DNA of 64,000 nucleotides from Thermus islandicus DSM 21543 (GTDB lineage Bacteria > Deinococcota > Deinococci > Deinococcales > Thermaceae), in assembly GCF_000421625.1 (NCBI RefSeq), contig NZ_ATXJ01000004.1, positions 176,001-240,000 of the forward strand, in the 5' to 3' direction. Below are positions 25,247 through 36,453 of the stretch, piece after piece; position 1 is the first letter of the stretch; the number at the start of each line of letters is the position of its first letter. Below the pieces are notes generated by a model, which did not search any database, was not told the DNA's origin, and worked only from the letters and a program-made list of their open reading frames with translations. The position numbers and the translations under genes were made by a program.

Positions 25247-26212
25247 CTAGGCCACCCGCAGGTGCCCCCGCTCAATGGCCAGCTCCCGCATCTTAACCAG
25301 GTAGTAGGCGATGATGAGCTGGGTCAGGGCCAGGGGGTAGCTCTGCCCCGCCCTATCCCAGAAGGTGCCCACCAGGCTGGGGTCAAAGTGCTCTGCGTGG
25401 GGACCCAGGTGCTCCCAGACGATCCTTTCAAAGGCTTGGGCCCTCTCGGGGGAAATGTTTCCGGTGATGTCCAGGATGTCCGCCTCCTTGCGGGTTTCCA
25501 GGCGGACGAGGGCCTCGTCCTCGTAGGCGGAATGCAGGACCTCCGAAAGGTCCATCCGGGGCAGGGTGTGCTTGAGGGTGATGCGCACGTTAAGGGTGCT
25601 GGGGTTTTCCGGGTCGTAGCCAGGGGGACGGTAGAAGCGGACCACGATGTCCGCGTGCTCCTTCTGGGGCCAGATGAAGGCACGAGAGTCGGGCATGCGC
25701 CGCTCTATATCGGCCAAGACCTCCTCCGGGGTGTAGCCCCGCTTGGCCACATCCCGTTTCACCTTCCACTCCCGCCTAAGCTCCTCCTCAGGGTCCAGGT
25801 AGACCATCAGGTGGTACCGCCCCCTCAGGGCAGGGGAGTACAGGGTGAGGAGGCCTTCCAGGATCACCACCCTCGGGATAAGCCGCCCCCCTTCCTCCAC
25901 CGCCCGTGGGGCAGGTACATATACCGGCGGGTCAAAGGTGCCGGTGGAGTGGTTATAGACCGGCTTCAGAATGGGCTCCCCCTCCGCCAGGAGCCGCACG
26001 TGCTGCTCCATGATGTCCAGGTAGTTGCACTCGGGGTTCAAGGGGGTGATGCCCAGCTGCTTGCGCTGCTTGCGGTCGTACCTGTGGTAGTCGTCCACGC
26101 AAATCCGGGTGGTGCGCTCCTCCCCCAGAAGCCGAGCGATGCCTGCGGAGAGGGTGGTCTTCCCCGCCCCCGAGTCCCCGGCAATACCCAACATGAAGGG
26201 CCTATGTGGCAT
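25247..26212 (-). CDS. prk: Phosphoribulokinase
   Basis: A 321-residue kinase that makes ribulose 1,5-bisphosphate, the RuBisCO substrate; a hallmark of the Calvin cycle. Walker [12 protein letters not shown] (12-22), [15 protein letters not shown] with catalytic Asp, [13 protein letters not shown] substrate loop, and [13 protein letters not shown]alker B. The length and the DDYHRYDR and YNHSTG motifs fit phosphoribulokinase rather than uridine kinase. It overlaps cbbX by 11 nt. No CP12-like redox Cys pair is evident near the N-terminus, so thioredoxin control is not indicated. Confidence 0.94.
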   Translation of the reverse strand: MPHRPFMLGIAGDSGAGKTTLSAGIARLLGEERTTRICVDDYHRYDRKQRKQLGITPLNPECNYLDIMEQHVRLLAEGEPILKPVYNHSTGTFDPPVYVPAPRAVEEGGRLIPRVVILEGLLTLYSPALRGRYHLMVYLDPEEELRREWKVKRDVAKRGYTPEEVLADIERRMPDSRAFIWPQKEHADIVVRFYRPPGYDPENPSTLNVRITLKHTLPRMDLSEVLHSAYEDEALVRLETRKEADILDITGNISPERAQAFERIVWEHLGPHAEHFDPSLVGTFWDRAGQSYPLALTQLIIAYYLVKMRELAIERGHLRVA

Positions 26213-27086
26213 CTTCCGCCTCCTTCCTCTCCCTAAAGACGGAGCTTTGGTAGATGTCCTCCGCCTCCAAGGTCATGAGCTCCTCCGGGGTCACGGGGCC
26301 CGCCTTCTGGTAGAGGCGGTAGGCCTGCCGGAGCTTGAAGCGGTCTAGCGCGTTGCGCACGCTCCGGGCATAGGCAAAGTTAGGCAGGGCCATCCGCCTC
26401 TCCAGGTACTCCCGGAAAGCCCCCTCGGCCTCCGGGCTAAGGCGGTAACCCTGCCTCTCCAGCATGAGGAGGCCGATGCGGTAGAGCTCCTCTAGGCTGT
26501 AGGGGGGGAACTCTATGTGGTGGGCGATGCGGGAGCGCATACCCGGGTTAAGGGCGAAAAACTCCTCCATGCGGTCCTTGTACCCGGCCAGGATCACCAC
26601 CAGGTCCTCCCGCTGGTTCTCCATGACCTGGAGGAGGATCTCCAGGGTTTCTTGCCCGTAGTCCCGCTCGTTTTCTGCCCGGTAGAGGCTGTAGGCCTCG
26701 TCGATGAAGAGGACCCCCCCCATGGCCCGCTTCAATACCTCCTTGGTCTTGGGGGCTGTGTGGCCGATGTACTGGCCCACCAGATCGTCCCGGCTCGCCA
26801 CCACCAGGTGGTCCCGGCGAATGTAGCCCAGCCGGTGGAGGATGGTGGCCATGCGGAGGGCCACGGTGGTCTTTCCGGTGCCCGGGGGGCCCACGAAGGC
26901 CATGTGGAGGGTAGGGCGGTCGGAAACCAGGCCCAGCTCCCGGCGGAGCCGGTCCACGGAGAGGTAAGCGGCGATCTCCCGGATGCGCCGCTTTACGGGG
27001 GCAAGGCCCACCAGCTCCCGGTCCAGCGCTTCCAGCACCGCCTCTATCTCCGGGTTTTTCACCACCGCGAGGCCTTTCGGTTCCAT
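26202..27086 (-). CDS. cbbX: Red-type RuBisCO activase, AAA+
   Basis: A 294-residue AAA+ ring ATPase that pulls the RuBisCO large-subunit C-terminus to release inhibitory sugar phosphates. Walker [11 protein letters not shown] (65-74), pore loop [15 protein letters not shown], Walker [12 protein letters not shown], and [14 protein letters not shown] with the arginine finger region. CbbX pairs with form IC/ID RuBisCO, which matches the large subunit here. It lies 58 nt after cbbS, beyond a strong stem-loop, and overlaps prk. Confidence 0.95.
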   Translation of the reverse strand: MEPKGLAVVKNPEIEAVLEALDRELVGLAPVKRRIREIAAYLSVDRLRRELGLVSDRPTLHMAFVGPPGTGKTTVALRMATILHRLGYIRRDHLVVASRDDLVGQYIGHTAPKTKEVLKRAMGGVLFIDEAYSLYRAENERDYGQETLEILLQVMENQREDLVVILAGYKDRMEEFFALNPGMRSRIAHHIEFPPYSLEELYRIGLLMLERQGYRLSPEAEGAFREYLERRMALPNFAYARSVRNALDRFKLRQAYRLYQKAGPVTPEELMTLEAEDIYQSSVFRERKEAEDAT

Positions 27087-27104
27087 GATCCTCCTTTGGG
27101 GAAG

Positions 27105-27132
27105 AGGAGGGCCGGAAAGGCCCGGCCCTCCT
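27105..27132 (-). other. Stem-loop between cbbS and cbbX
   Basis: A perfect 11-bp GC-rich hairpin: GGAGGGCCGG (27106-27115, plus A27105) pairs with CCGGCCCTCC (27122-27131, plus T27132) around a 6-nt loop. No T run follows, so it is more likely a 3' end stabiliser or partial terminator than a full stop. It would allow more cbbLS than cbbX-prk mRNA. Confidence 0.7.
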
Positions 27133-27144
27133 TGGGTTCCGGCC

Positions 27145-27576
27145 TTACTCCTCCCGATAGCGCTCCCCTTCTGGCTTCTGGGTGGCGTAGGGTTCCAGGG
27201 TGTACTTGAGCCTCCTGCCGTCGCTCCAGAGGGTGCGGTGGAGGCGGAAGCCCGGCTCCTCCGCCCTGGGCCTGTGGGCGATGAAGGAGACCCGCTGGGC
27301 CTGCCACATGGGGGAGGGGTCGTAGCCGTTCACCTTGATGTAGTGGTGGGGGAAGGCCTCCCGGCACTTCCTGAACTCGTACATGGCCGGGGCCGGGTCC
27401 TCCAGGTCAAACATGGGCAGGCCCCACATGTTCCAGTAGACGTTGTAAGGGCTGGGATCATCGGTGTACTCAATGGACACCGCCCAACCGTTTTGGAGGA
27501 TGTAGCGGATCTGGGCCTCGATCTCCTCGTCAGTGAGGTCCGGCAGATAGGAAAAGGTCCCTTGGGTGATCCTCAT
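27145..27576 (-). CDS. cbbS: RuBisCO small subunit, red type
   Basis: A 143-residue small subunit. [17 protein letters not shown] starts the protein; [27 protein letters not shown] and YIKVNGYDP are conserved core. The extended C-terminus (from about residue 95) fits the beta-hairpin tail of form IC/ID small subunits, which fills the central channel of the L8S8 complex; green-type small subunits lack it. It starts 11 nt after the cbbL stop. Confidence 0.94.
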   Translation of the reverse strand: MRITQGTFSYLPDLTDEEIEAQIRYILQNGWAVSIEYTDDPSPYNVYWNMWGLPMFDLEDPAPAMYEFRKCREAFPHHYIKVNGYDPSPMWQAQRVSFIAHRPRAEEPGFRLHRTLWSDGRRLKYTLEPYATQKPEGERYREE

Positions 27577-27587
27577 GGCTTCCTCCT

Positions 27588-30027
<2,440 letters not shown>

Positions 30028-30033
30028 GCGCTT

Positions 30034-30085
30034 ACCTTAGGGGGGGAAATCTATTATTGCAATCATATGCTCAGCCATTTACTAT
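30034..30085. promoter_or_regulatory. Bidirectional cbbR/glpX promoter with shared palindromic -35 and LysR box
   Basis: The palindromic hexamer TTGCAA (30057-30062) can serve as -35 on both strands. To the right, 17 nt then TACTAT (30080-30085) and 6 nt to the cbbR ATG. To the left, 17 nt then TAAGGT (minus strand, 30034-30039) and 6 nt to the glpX ATG. TTGCAA is the centre of TAT-N-ATTGCAAT-N-ATA (30052-30067), an imperfect palindrome of LysR T-N11-A type. CbbR bound here would touch both promoters. Confidence 0.7.
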
Positions 30086-30091
30086 AAGCAC

Positions 30092-30997
30092 ATGCTCATA
30101 TCCAAAGGCGCTAAACTCCCGAACCCTGCCGCATTACGGGTCTTCGTGACGGTGGTGGCGGAGGGGGGAGTGGGCCGGGCGGCCTTGGCCCTGGGGATCA
30201 CCCAGCCCGCGGTAAGCCAGTACCTGCGGACCCTGGAGGAACAGGTAGGCCATCCCCTCTTTGAACGGCAGGGACGGCACTTGGTCCTCACCCGGGTAGG
30301 AGAGGCCCTGCTCCCCGAGGCCCGGCGGGTGGTGCAGGCCCTGGAGGAGTTCCAGCGCATTTCCCAGGCCATGGGGCGGCTGGAGCTGGGCGAGGTAACC
30401 CTGGGGGCTGCTACCACCATGGCCACCTACGTCCTCCCCCTTTTCCTCAAGAAGTTCCACGAGGCCCACCCCGGGGTGCGGGTCCACGTGGAAAGCGGAA
30501 GCTCCGAGCGCCTGGCAGAGCGCCTCCGGCTTGGCGAGCTGGAGCTAGCCGTCCTGGAAGGGGTGGAGCGGTGGGAGGGGTACGAGCGCCACCTCTTCTA
30601 CGAGGACGAGCTGGTGCTCATCGTGCCCCCGGAACATCCTTGGGCAGCCCGGGAAGGGGTGCCCCCCGAATGGCTGAGGGAGGAAACCCTGGTGGTGCGC
30701 AAACCGGGCTCCATGACCTGGCGGGTGCTGGAAAGGGCCTTTGAACAGGCGGGGTTGGAGTTAAACCCCACCTTTTACACGGACAACAACGAGGTCACCA
30801 AGCGGCTGGTGATGGCGGGCGCAGGGGTGGGCATCGTGAGCCGGGTGGTGGTCCAGCCCAACCTGAAGGTGGGGAACCTCAGGGCCCTCAGGCTTGCCCC
30901 GCCGGTGGGCGAGATCCGGCGTTACTTCTGGCTGGTCCACCCTAAGGCGGTGACGAATCCCGCAGCCCAGGCTTTGATTGACCTCCTACGGGCCTGA
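30092..30997 (+). CDS. cbbR: LysR-family regulator of the CBB genes
   Basis: A 301-residue regulator. The N-terminal winged helix-turn-helix includes LRVFVTVVAEGGVGRAALAL and TQPAVSQYLRTLEEQVGHPL; residues 95-295 form the periplasmic-binding-protein-like effector domain (GAATTMATYVLPLFLKKF, GELELAVLEGVE, MAGAGVGIVSR). Divergent position next to glpX-cbbLS is the usual place of CbbR, which responds to metabolites such as RuBP or NADPH in proteobacteria. The ATG is leaderless. Its last 56 nt overlap the convergent psiE-like gene. Confidence 0.9.
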   Translation: MLISKGAKLPNPAALRVFVTVVAEGGVGRAALALGITQPAVSQYLRTLEEQVGHPLFERQGRHLVLTRVGEALLPEARRVVQALEEFQRISQAMGRLELGEVTLGAATTMATYVLPLFLKKFHEAHPGVRVHVESGSSERLAERLRLGELELAVLEGVERWEGYERHLFYEDELVLIVPPEHPWAAREGVPPEWLREETLVVRKPGSMTWRVLERAFEQAGLELNPTFYTDNNEVTKRLVMAGAGVGIVSRVVVQPNLKVGNLRALRLAPPVGEIRRYFWLVHPKAVTNPAAQALIDLLRA

Positions 30998-31415
30998 CCC
31001 AGCGTATGGCCAGGGCAAAGGCCAGCACCATGAATGCGAGGAGGCCAAGCTCGGCCAAGGCCGCCAGAAAGGCGGGCTCTTTGAGGTCAAACTTCTCCAG
31101 TGCCTCAGCGGTTAGGACCAGCACCCGGCGGATGGCCGCGATGATGCCGATGACCAGGAAAGGCGTGGCCTCGAGGCCCCCTTCCCGGGCAAAGCGAACC
31201 AAGGTGTAGAGGATCTCCGCCAGCATCAGGGAGAGGAGCACGCGGTCCAAAAGCCCCAAGGCCACCCTTCCATAGTCCCCCTGCCAAAAGTGCTGGATCC
31301 CCTCCGTCAGGGTGGTGAGGAGGAGGAGGGCAGCTCCCGCAGCGATCAGGAACCCGGCGAAGAGGTAGATGATCGTCTCCGTGGCCTGAAGGATGCGCAA
31401 AGCGGTCCCTCTCAT
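30942..31415 (-). CDS. PsiE-like membrane protein
   Basis: A 157-residue protein with four hydrophobic helices. The pattern TIIYLFAGFLIAAGAALLLL, LLDRVLLSLMLAEILYTLVRF and TPFLVIGIIAAIRRVLVLTAE matches the PsiE family (phosphate-starvation-inducible in E. coli, function unknown). It is the last gene of the tkt operon, 4 nt after the small paralogue, and its end overlaps cbbR by 56 nt, so expression of the two convergent genes may interfere. Confidence 0.75.
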   Translation of the reverse strand: MRGTALRILQATETIIYLFAGFLIAAGAALLLLTTLTEGIQHFWQGDYGRVALGLLDRVLLSLMLAEILYTLVRFAREGGLEATPFLVIGIIAAIRRVLVLTAEALEKFDLKEPAFLAALAELGLLAFMVLAFALAIRWVRPVGGQSKPGLRDSSPP

Positions 31416-31419
31416 CCCG

Positions 31420-31689
31420 TCAGTCTACATCGTTCAGGTAATTCATCTCCCCGTGCTCTTCCAGAAAGCGCTTCATCTCGTAGGGGGAACGCACCTCGGA
31501 AAGATCGGACTTGGGTCCCTCCATCCAATGGGGCAGGGCGGCGGGGGGCGGGGACTGGAAGCCGTAGAAATAATAAAGGGCATAAAAACCCCGCTCGTCC
31601 TTCAGCACCACGGCGTCCCCATACCCGTCCTCTAGCACCTTTACTGCCATGGCCTTTGCCTTAGCGAAGGGCAGCTCATCGTACTCCAT
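31420..31689 (-). CDS. Small protein of unknown function, paralogue 1 of the tkt operon
   Basis: An 89-residue acidic soluble protein that I do not recognise. It shares with its neighbour the plan A-x-KVLEDGYGDAVVL, ERGFYALYYFYGF, PHWMEGPK and PYEMKRFLEEHG. The central FYALYY stretch and the W-EGPK motif look like a small alpha/beta fold. A GGAGGGGG site precedes the ATG. Position in a Calvin-cycle operon suggests a role there, but the sequence gives no mechanism. Confidence 0.75.
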   Translation of the reverse strand: MEYDELPFAKAKAMAVKVLEDGYGDAVVLKDERGFYALYYFYGFQSPPPAALPHWMEGPKSDLSEVRSPYEMKRFLEEHGEMNYLNDVD

Positions 31690-31698
31690 ACCCCCTCC

Positions 31699-31962
31699 TT
31701 ACTTAGACTCATTGATGAAAAGGTGGTAGCCGTTCTCCTCCAGCCACCGCGCCTGGTCGTAGGGGTCGCGAAAGCCTTCGGGCGAAGGCTTCGGGCCCTC
31801 CACCCAGTCGGGCGTTTCCTCAGGGTGAGGCGCCCTGAGACCGTAGAGGCCGAAGAGGTAGTAAAGGGCATAAAATCCCCCTTCCCCCTCTAGGACCAAG
31901 GCCTCCCCCATCCCGTCCGCCAACACCTTGAGGGCCTTCTCCTCCGCCTCCCGGTAGCTCAT
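31699..31962 (-). CDS. Small protein of unknown function, paralogue 2 of the tkt operon
   Basis: An 87-residue acidic protein, a clear tandem duplicate of the following gene: EKALKVLADGMGEALVL, GGFYALYYLFGLYG, PDWVEGPK, PYDQARWLEENG. Function unknown. I chose ATG at 31962 because it forms an ATGA overlap with the Dabb stop; an earlier in-frame ATG at 31971 is possible. Conservation of GFYALYY and W-EGPK between the copies marks the likely functional core. Confidence 0.75.
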   Translation of the reverse strand: MSYREAEEKALKVLADGMGEALVLEGEGGFYALYYLFGLYGLRAPHPEETPDWVEGPKPSPEGFRDPYDQARWLEENGYHLFINESK

Positions 31963-32270
31963 CTCCCGCATGGGGGCACCTCCAGGACCACCTGGTAATC
32001 GGTGGTGAGGCGGTCCTTGGCCATGGGGCGAAAGACCCGGTCGGCGAAGTCCACGTGCAGGGGGTGGTCCCGGTAGCGTTCCACCACCTCGGGCCCAGAA
32101 AAGAGAACGGAGATAAAGTAGCGGTAACGAACCCCTGGCAAAAGGGCCTCCCCAAAGCGAAGCCCCACCACCCCGGGAATGCGAAGCAGGACCTCCTTGG
32201 CCTCCTCGGCCATGCGCAAGACCTCCTCACGGGAGGCTTCCGCGTTGAACACGATCAGGTGCTCCACCAC
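31959..32270 (-). CDS. Dabb-domain (stress-responsive alpha/beta barrel) protein
   Basis: A 103-residue protein. VEHLIVFNAEASREEVLRMAE, then IPGVVGLRFGEALLPGVRYRYFISVLFSGPEVVERYRDHPLHVDF is the Dabb pattern, a ferredoxin-like fold that dimerises into a beta barrel. Family members include stress proteins and polyketide cyclases. No catalytic residue can be assigned here. It overlaps cbbY by 16 nt and paralogue 2 by 4 nt, so it is translated with Calvin-cycle genes. Confidence 0.85.
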   Translation of the reverse strand: MVEHLIVFNAEASREEVLRMAEEAKEVLLRIPGVVGLRFGEALLPGVRYRYFISVLFSGPEVVERYRDHPLHVDFADRVFRPMAKDRLTTDYQVVLEVPPCGR

Positions 32271-33004
32271 CCTCTCACCTCCTCCAGATACGCCAGGTCC
32301 GCCACCAGTGCCTGCCCCTGCCGGGGACCCTGGAGCACCCGCCCGGGCCTTCCCGGCTCTCCCAGGTGGGTGAGGACCGCCTGGGCCTCGGAAAAGTCTT
32401 GGTGGGCGGTATAAAGCCCCGGGGTGACCAGGACGGGAAGCCCGGCCCCCGAGGCAGCGAGAAGGCCATTGCGGGAATCCTCCAGGGCCAAAGCCTCCCG
32501 AGGGGCCAACTCCAGGCGCTTTAGGGCGAGGAGGTAGATGGCGGGGTCGGGCTTTTTCCGGGGAACCACATCCCCTGCCAAAACCAGGTCAAACACCCCC
32601 TCTAGGCCGGTACGCGCCAGGAAAGCGTGGGCGTTTTCCGGGCTGGTGGTGGTGGCCAGGGCCAACCTAAGCCCTGCCCCTTTGGCCTCCCAAAGGAGCC
32701 GAGACACCCCAGGCCTCAGGGCCACACCCTGCGCCAGGAGCTCGGCGAAGAGCTCGTTCTTGCGGCGGTGCACGCGGGCGATCTCCTCGGGGGAAAGAGG
32801 GGGGCAGCCTTGGCAACCCTGGAGGAAGCGGGCGATGCGCTCCTTGCCCCCGGTGGTCTCCAGGAGGGAGCGGTACAGGTCTTGGTCCCAAAAAAGGGGC
32901 AGGCCCATCTCGGCGAACGCCCGGTTGAAGGCCGCCCGGTGGACCTCCTCCGTCTCCGCCAGGGTGCCGTCCAGATCCCAAACCAACGCCTTCAGCCCCA
33001 CCAT
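32255..33004 (-). CDS. cbbY: HAD phosphatase, CbbY type (xylulose-1,5-bisphosphate phosphatase)
   Basis: A 249-residue HAD-IA phosphatase. ALVWDLDGTLAETEEVHRAAFNRAF has the nucleophile Asp and general-acid Asp; ALATTTSPENAHAFL is motif II; GDVVPRKKPDPAIYLLAL holds the Lys; ALEDSRNGLLAA holds the last acids. The DLDGTLAETEEVHR start matches CbbY, which removes the RuBisCO inhibitor xylulose 1,5-bisphosphate released by CbbX; phosphoglycolate phosphatase is the alternative. It overlaps fba2 by 13 nt. Confidence 0.88.
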   Translation of the reverse strand: MVGLKALVWDLDGTLAETEEVHRAAFNRAFAEMGLPLFWDQDLYRSLLETTGGKERIARFLQGCQGCPPLSPEEIARVHRRKNELFAELLAQGVALRPGVSRLLWEAKGAGLRLALATTTSPENAHAFLARTGLEGVFDLVLAGDVVPRKKPDPAIYLLALKRLELAPREALALEDSRNGLLAASGAGLPVLVTPGLYTAHQDFSEAQAVLTHLGEPGRPGRVLQGPRQGQALVADLAYLEEVRGWWST

Positions 33005-33801
33005 AGGCGCATCCTGGCCATGGCCAGCCCCTTGAGGGCCTCCTTCATTCCCGCCATAAGCTCCAAGTACGCCCCCTGGGCCTCCTTTAGAGCCCGGGCG
33101 GCCTCGAGGGCCAGGTCGGCGTAGAGGTTGATCTTGCGGATCCCCCGGGCGATGAGGGCCCGGTACTCCTGCGGGGAAAGCCCCGAGGCCCCGTGCAACA
33201 CCAAGGCCACGGGTAAAGCGGAAAGCTCCTCCAGGAGGGGAAGGTTCAGGCGCACGGGTCCCTTGTAGAACCCGTGCCGGGTACCCACGCTCACCGCCAA
33301 GGCGTCCACCCCGGTAGCTTCCCAAAAGCGGCGGGCCTCCTCCGGGTCCGTGTAGAGGGGCTGGGCCTCCCCTTCCTCCCCCTGGGCGCCGTAATGCCCC
33401 GGCACCACCCCCACCTCCCCCTCCACCCCGGCCCCAAAGGCCCGGGCCACCTCCACCGCCAAGCGGGTAAGGCGGAGGTTCTCCTCCAAGGGCAGGTGGC
33501 TTGCGTCCAGCATCACGCCGGTGAAGCCCAGGCGGAGGGCCTCCGCGATCTGGGCGAGGCTTTCCCCGTGGTCCAGATGGAGCGCCACGGGAACCCGGGC
33601 CGACTCCCCCAGGTAGCGAAGCCCGGGGGCCAGGGCCCCCAGAGGGGCCCCCCCCAGGTGAGGGGCCACGCTGAGGATCACCGGCACCCCTAGGGCCTCC
33701 GCCGCTTCCAAAACCGCCTCGGCCCACTCCAGGCCCACCACGTCAAAAGCGGCCACGGCCCGGCCCCGTTCGGGAAGGACCTCCCTAAGGCTCCTGAGCA
33801 T
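32992..33801 (-). CDS. Second class II aldolase (fructose/sedoheptulose bisphosphate)
   Basis: A 269-residue class II aldolase. VALHLDHGESLAQIAEAL, EGEVGVVPGHYG, VSVGTRHGFYKG and LVLHGASGLSP supply the catalytic Asp and three zinc His; KINLYADLALE is the phosphate site. It is about 40 residues shorter than fba of the other operon and clearly diverged from it. Tagatose- or fructose-type specificity cannot be read. A specialised aldolase for sedoheptulose bisphosphate is possible given the tkt neighbour. The ATG at 33801 overlaps comB by 17 nt. Confidence 0.85.
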   Translation of the reverse strand: MLRSLREVLPERGRAVAAFDVVGLEWAEAVLEAAEALGVPVILSVAPHLGGAPLGALAPGLRYLGESARVPVALHLDHGESLAQIAEALRLGFTGVMLDASHLPLEENLRLTRLAVEVARAFGAGVEGEVGVVPGHYGAQGEEGEAQPLYTDPEEARRFWEATGVDALAVSVGTRHGFYKGPVRLNLPLLEELSALPVALVLHGASGLSPQEYRALIARGIRKINLYADLALEAARALKEAQGAYLELMAGMKEALKGLAMARMRLWWG

Positions 33802-34492
33802 CGGCCCTCCGGAAGACCATGCCCTCCCCGCGGAACCCCGCATAAAGGGGCACCACCCCATGGGCGTCCACCCGTGCGCACGCCTCCACGTCCGCCGAAA
33901 GCCCCACCTCCCGCAGGGCCAAGGCGGCTTCGGATGCTTGTAAAACCTCCAAGGGGGGTTGATGGGTGAGAAGGAGGGCAAGGACAGCCCCATCCCCCAT
34001 AGGCCGGAAGCCCCTCTCCTGGAGGCGCTTACCGATGATGCCTGCGGTGTAGAGGTCGTCCAAGGCCACCCGGCCTTCCCTGCCCGCGCACACCAAGGCG
34101 ACCTCCTCCCCCAAGCGGGCGGCCTCCTGGGCCACAGCGGTGGCGTTTTGCAGGCTTCCCAGAAGGATGGCCCGGGCCCCCCGGACGGCGTGGGCAGCCC
34201 GGGTGCCGTTGGTGGTGGCCATGACCACGGTCCGACCCTCGAGGCCAGCCACCTCCCTCGGGGAGTTTCCCAGGTCAAACCCCGGGGGCCTAAGCCCCCC
34301 CACCTCCCCGGCCAGAACCTCCTCCCTGCCCTTTAGGGCCCGGGCGGCCTCGAGGGAAGGGGCCAATACCAAGGCCCGGGCCCCGGCCCTAAGGTAGGCC
34401 GCTGCGGTGGTGGTGGCCCGGATCACGTCCACCACAACGACCACCCCGGCGTAGGCCCCAGGGCGCGGGAGGGGGTCCACCCAGAACCTCAT
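33785..34492 (-). CDS. comB: 2-phosphosulfolactate phosphatase family (ComB-like)
   Basis: A 235-residue member of the ComB family: [54 protein letters not shown] and [18 protein letters not shown] are family motifs with the Mg-binding acids. ComB removes phosphate from 2-phosphosulfolactate in coenzyme M synthesis in archaea. Thermus has no methanogenesis, so the substrate is probably another phosphorylated acid. It is tied by ATGA to tkt and by 17 nt to fba2, so a role in sugar phosphate metabolism or repair of side products is plausible. Confidence 0.85.
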   Translation of the reverse strand: MRFWVDPLPRPGAYAGVVVVVDVIRATTTAAAYLRAGARALVLAPSLEAARALKGREEVLAGEVGGLRPPGFDLGNSPREVAGLEGRTVVMATTNGTRAAHAVRGARAILLGSLQNATAVAQEAARLGEEVALVCAGREGRVALDDLYTAGIIGKRLQERGFRPMGDGAVLALLLTHQPPLEVLQASEAALALREVGLSADVEACARVDAHGVVPLYAGFRGEGMVFRRADAQEP

Positions 34493-36444
34493 AGGAGCTC
34501 GGCCAAAGCCTCCGCCACCCGCTCGGGGGTGAAGCCCAGCCGCTCGTAGACCTCGGGATAGGGGGCGCTCGCCCCGAAGCGGTCCAGGCCCACCACCTTC
34601 TTTGCATACCGCTCCCAGCCCAGGGTCGCCCCGGCCTCCACCGCCACCACCGGAAGCCCCGGGGGAAGGACCTCGTGGCGGTAGGCCTCGGGCTGGGCCT
34701 CAAAGAGCTCAAAGGAGGGCAGGCTCACCACCCGCACCCGCACCCCCCTCTCCAGGAGGAGGGCCCTGGCCTTCAGGGCCAGGTGCACCTCGCTCCCCGT
34801 GGCCACGAGAACCCCTTGGGGCTCCTCGGCGTCCTCCAGCACATAGCCTCCCCGCAAAAGCCCCTTGGCCTTCTCCGGGGAGAGGAGGGGCACCGCCTGG
34901 CGGGTGAGGACGAGGGCGGTGGGGCCCTCCTTGCGCTTTAGGGCCACCTGCCAGGCGTAGAAGGTCTCGTAGGCATCGGCAGGCCGGATCACCCAGAAGG
35001 TCGGCATGGCCCGAAGGCTCATGAGGTGCTCCACGGGCTGGTGGGTGGGGCCGTCCTCGCCCAGGGCGATGGAGTCGTGGGTGAAGACATAGACCGTGGG
35101 GGTACCCATGAGGGCGGCGAGGCGGAGGGCGGGGCGCATGTAGTCGGAGAAGACCAGGAAGGTTCCCCCGTAGGCCCGGTACCCCCCGTGGAGGTTGAGC
35201 CCGTTCAGGATCGCCCCCATGGCGTGCTCCCGCACGCCGAAGTGCAGATAGCGGCCCAAAGGGTTCCCCCGGGAGAAGCCCTCCATGCCCTCGGCCTGGG
35301 TGTTGTTGGAAGGGGTAAGGTCGGCACTTCCCCCAAGAAGCTCCGGCAGACGGGGGACGAGGACGCTTAGGACCCGGCCGCTCGCCGCCCGGGTGGCCAC
35401 GGGCTTGTCAAAGACCGGGGGTTCCTCGGGAAGGGGGGGAAGCTCCCCTTGAAGGCGCCGCATAAGCTCCTGGTACAGGTCCGGGTACTCCCGAGCGTAG
35501 GCCTTAAGGCGCCGCTCCCAGTCCTCCTGAAGCGCCCTTCCCCTTTCCCGCTGGTCCATGTGGCGGTAGACCTCCTCCGGCACCGCGAAGGGGGGATAGG
35601 GCCAGGCAAGGCGCTTGCGGGTGGCCTCCACCGCCTCGGGCCCCAAGGGCTCCCCGTGGGCCTTGTGGGAGTCCTGCTTGGGGGAGCCAAAGCCGATGTG
35701 GCTCCGCACAGCAATCAAGGTGGGCCGCTCGTCCAGCTTGGCGAGCCTTAGGGCATGGCGGAGGGCGTCTAGGTCGTTGGCGTCCTCCACCCTTAGGGTC
35801 TGCCACCCGTAGGCCCGGTAGCGCCCGAGGACATCCTCGGTGAAGGCGAGGCCGGTGGGGCCGTCAATGGAGATGCGGTTGTCGTCCCAGAAGACGATGA
35901 GCTTGGAAAGCCCCCAGTGCCCCGCCAGGGAGGCCGCCTCCCCGGAAACCCCCTCCATCAGGTCTCCGTCCGAGGCCAGGACGTAGGTGTAGTGGTCCAC
36001 CACGGTGTGCCCGGGGCGGTTGAACTCGGCGGCGAGCTTCCTTTCCGCCAGGGCCAGGCCCACGGCGGTGGAGATTCCCTGGCCCAAAGGCCCCGTGGTC
36101 ACCTCCACGCCCGGGGTGTGGCCGCGCTCGGGGTGGCCCGGGGTCTTGGAGCCCCACTGGCGGAAGCGCTTTAGCTCCTCCAGGGGAAGGTCGTAGCCCG
36201 TGAGGTGGAGGACGGCGTAGAGGAGCATGGAACCGTGCCCCGCCGAGAGGACAAACCGGTCCCGGTCGGGCCAGCTGGGGTCCAGGGGGTTGTGGCGCAT
36301 GACCTCCCGGAAGAGGAGGTAGGCCAAAGGCGCCATGGCCATGGGCATCCCGGGGTGGCCGCTTTTGGCCTTTTCCACAGCGTCCACAGCCAGAAAGCGG
36401 ATGGCGTTCACCGAAAGGGCGGTGAGGTCCTGGGTCTGGGTCAT
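34489..36444 (-). CDS. tkt: Transketolase
   Basis: A 651-residue thiamine-diphosphate enzyme moving two-carbon units between sugar phosphates in the Calvin and pentose phosphate cycles. [55 protein letters not shown] (Mg/TPP motif), DDNRISIDG, and in the second half [29 protein letters not shown] and [12 protein letters not shown]. All catalytic His and Glu positions seem present. First gene of an eight-gene operon ending at psiE. Probably the only transketolase needed for both cycles. Confidence 0.97.
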   Translation of the reverse strand: MTQTQDLTALSVNAIRFLAVDAVEKAKSGHPGMPMAMAPLAYLLFREVMRHNPLDPSWPDRDRFVLSAGHGSMLLYAVLHLTGYDLPLEELKRFRQWGSKTPGHPERGHTPGVEVTTGPLGQGISTAVGLALAERKLAAEFNRPGHTVVDHYTYVLASDGDLMEGVSGEAASLAGHWGLSKLIVFWDDNRISIDGPTGLAFTEDVLGRYRAYGWQTLRVEDANDLDALRHALRLAKLDERPTLIAVRSHIGFGSPKQDSHKAHGEPLGPEAVEATRKRLAWPYPPFAVPEEVYRHMDQRERGRALQEDWERRLKAYAREYPDLYQELMRRLQGELPPLPEEPPVFDKPVATRAASGRVLSVLVPRLPELLGGSADLTPSNNTQAEGMEGFSRGNPLGRYLHFGVREHAMGAILNGLNLHGGYRAYGGTFLVFSDYMRPALRLAALMGTPTVYVFTHDSIALGEDGPTHQPVEHLMSLRAMPTFWVIRPADAYETFYAWQVALKRKEGPTALVLTRQAVPLLSPEKAKGLLRGGYVLEDAEEPQGVLVATGSEVHLALKARALLLERGVRVRVVSLPSFELFEAQPEAYRHEVLPPGLPVVAVEAGATLGWERYAKKVVGLDRFGASAPYPEVYERLGFTPERVAEALAELL

Positions 36445-36453
36445 CTTCCCTCC

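Noticed and set aside
25247..26212. Uridine kinase instead of phosphoribulokinase
   Set aside because: Length, the DDYHRYDR and YNHSTG motifs and position beside cbbX and rpe fit phosphoribulokinase.
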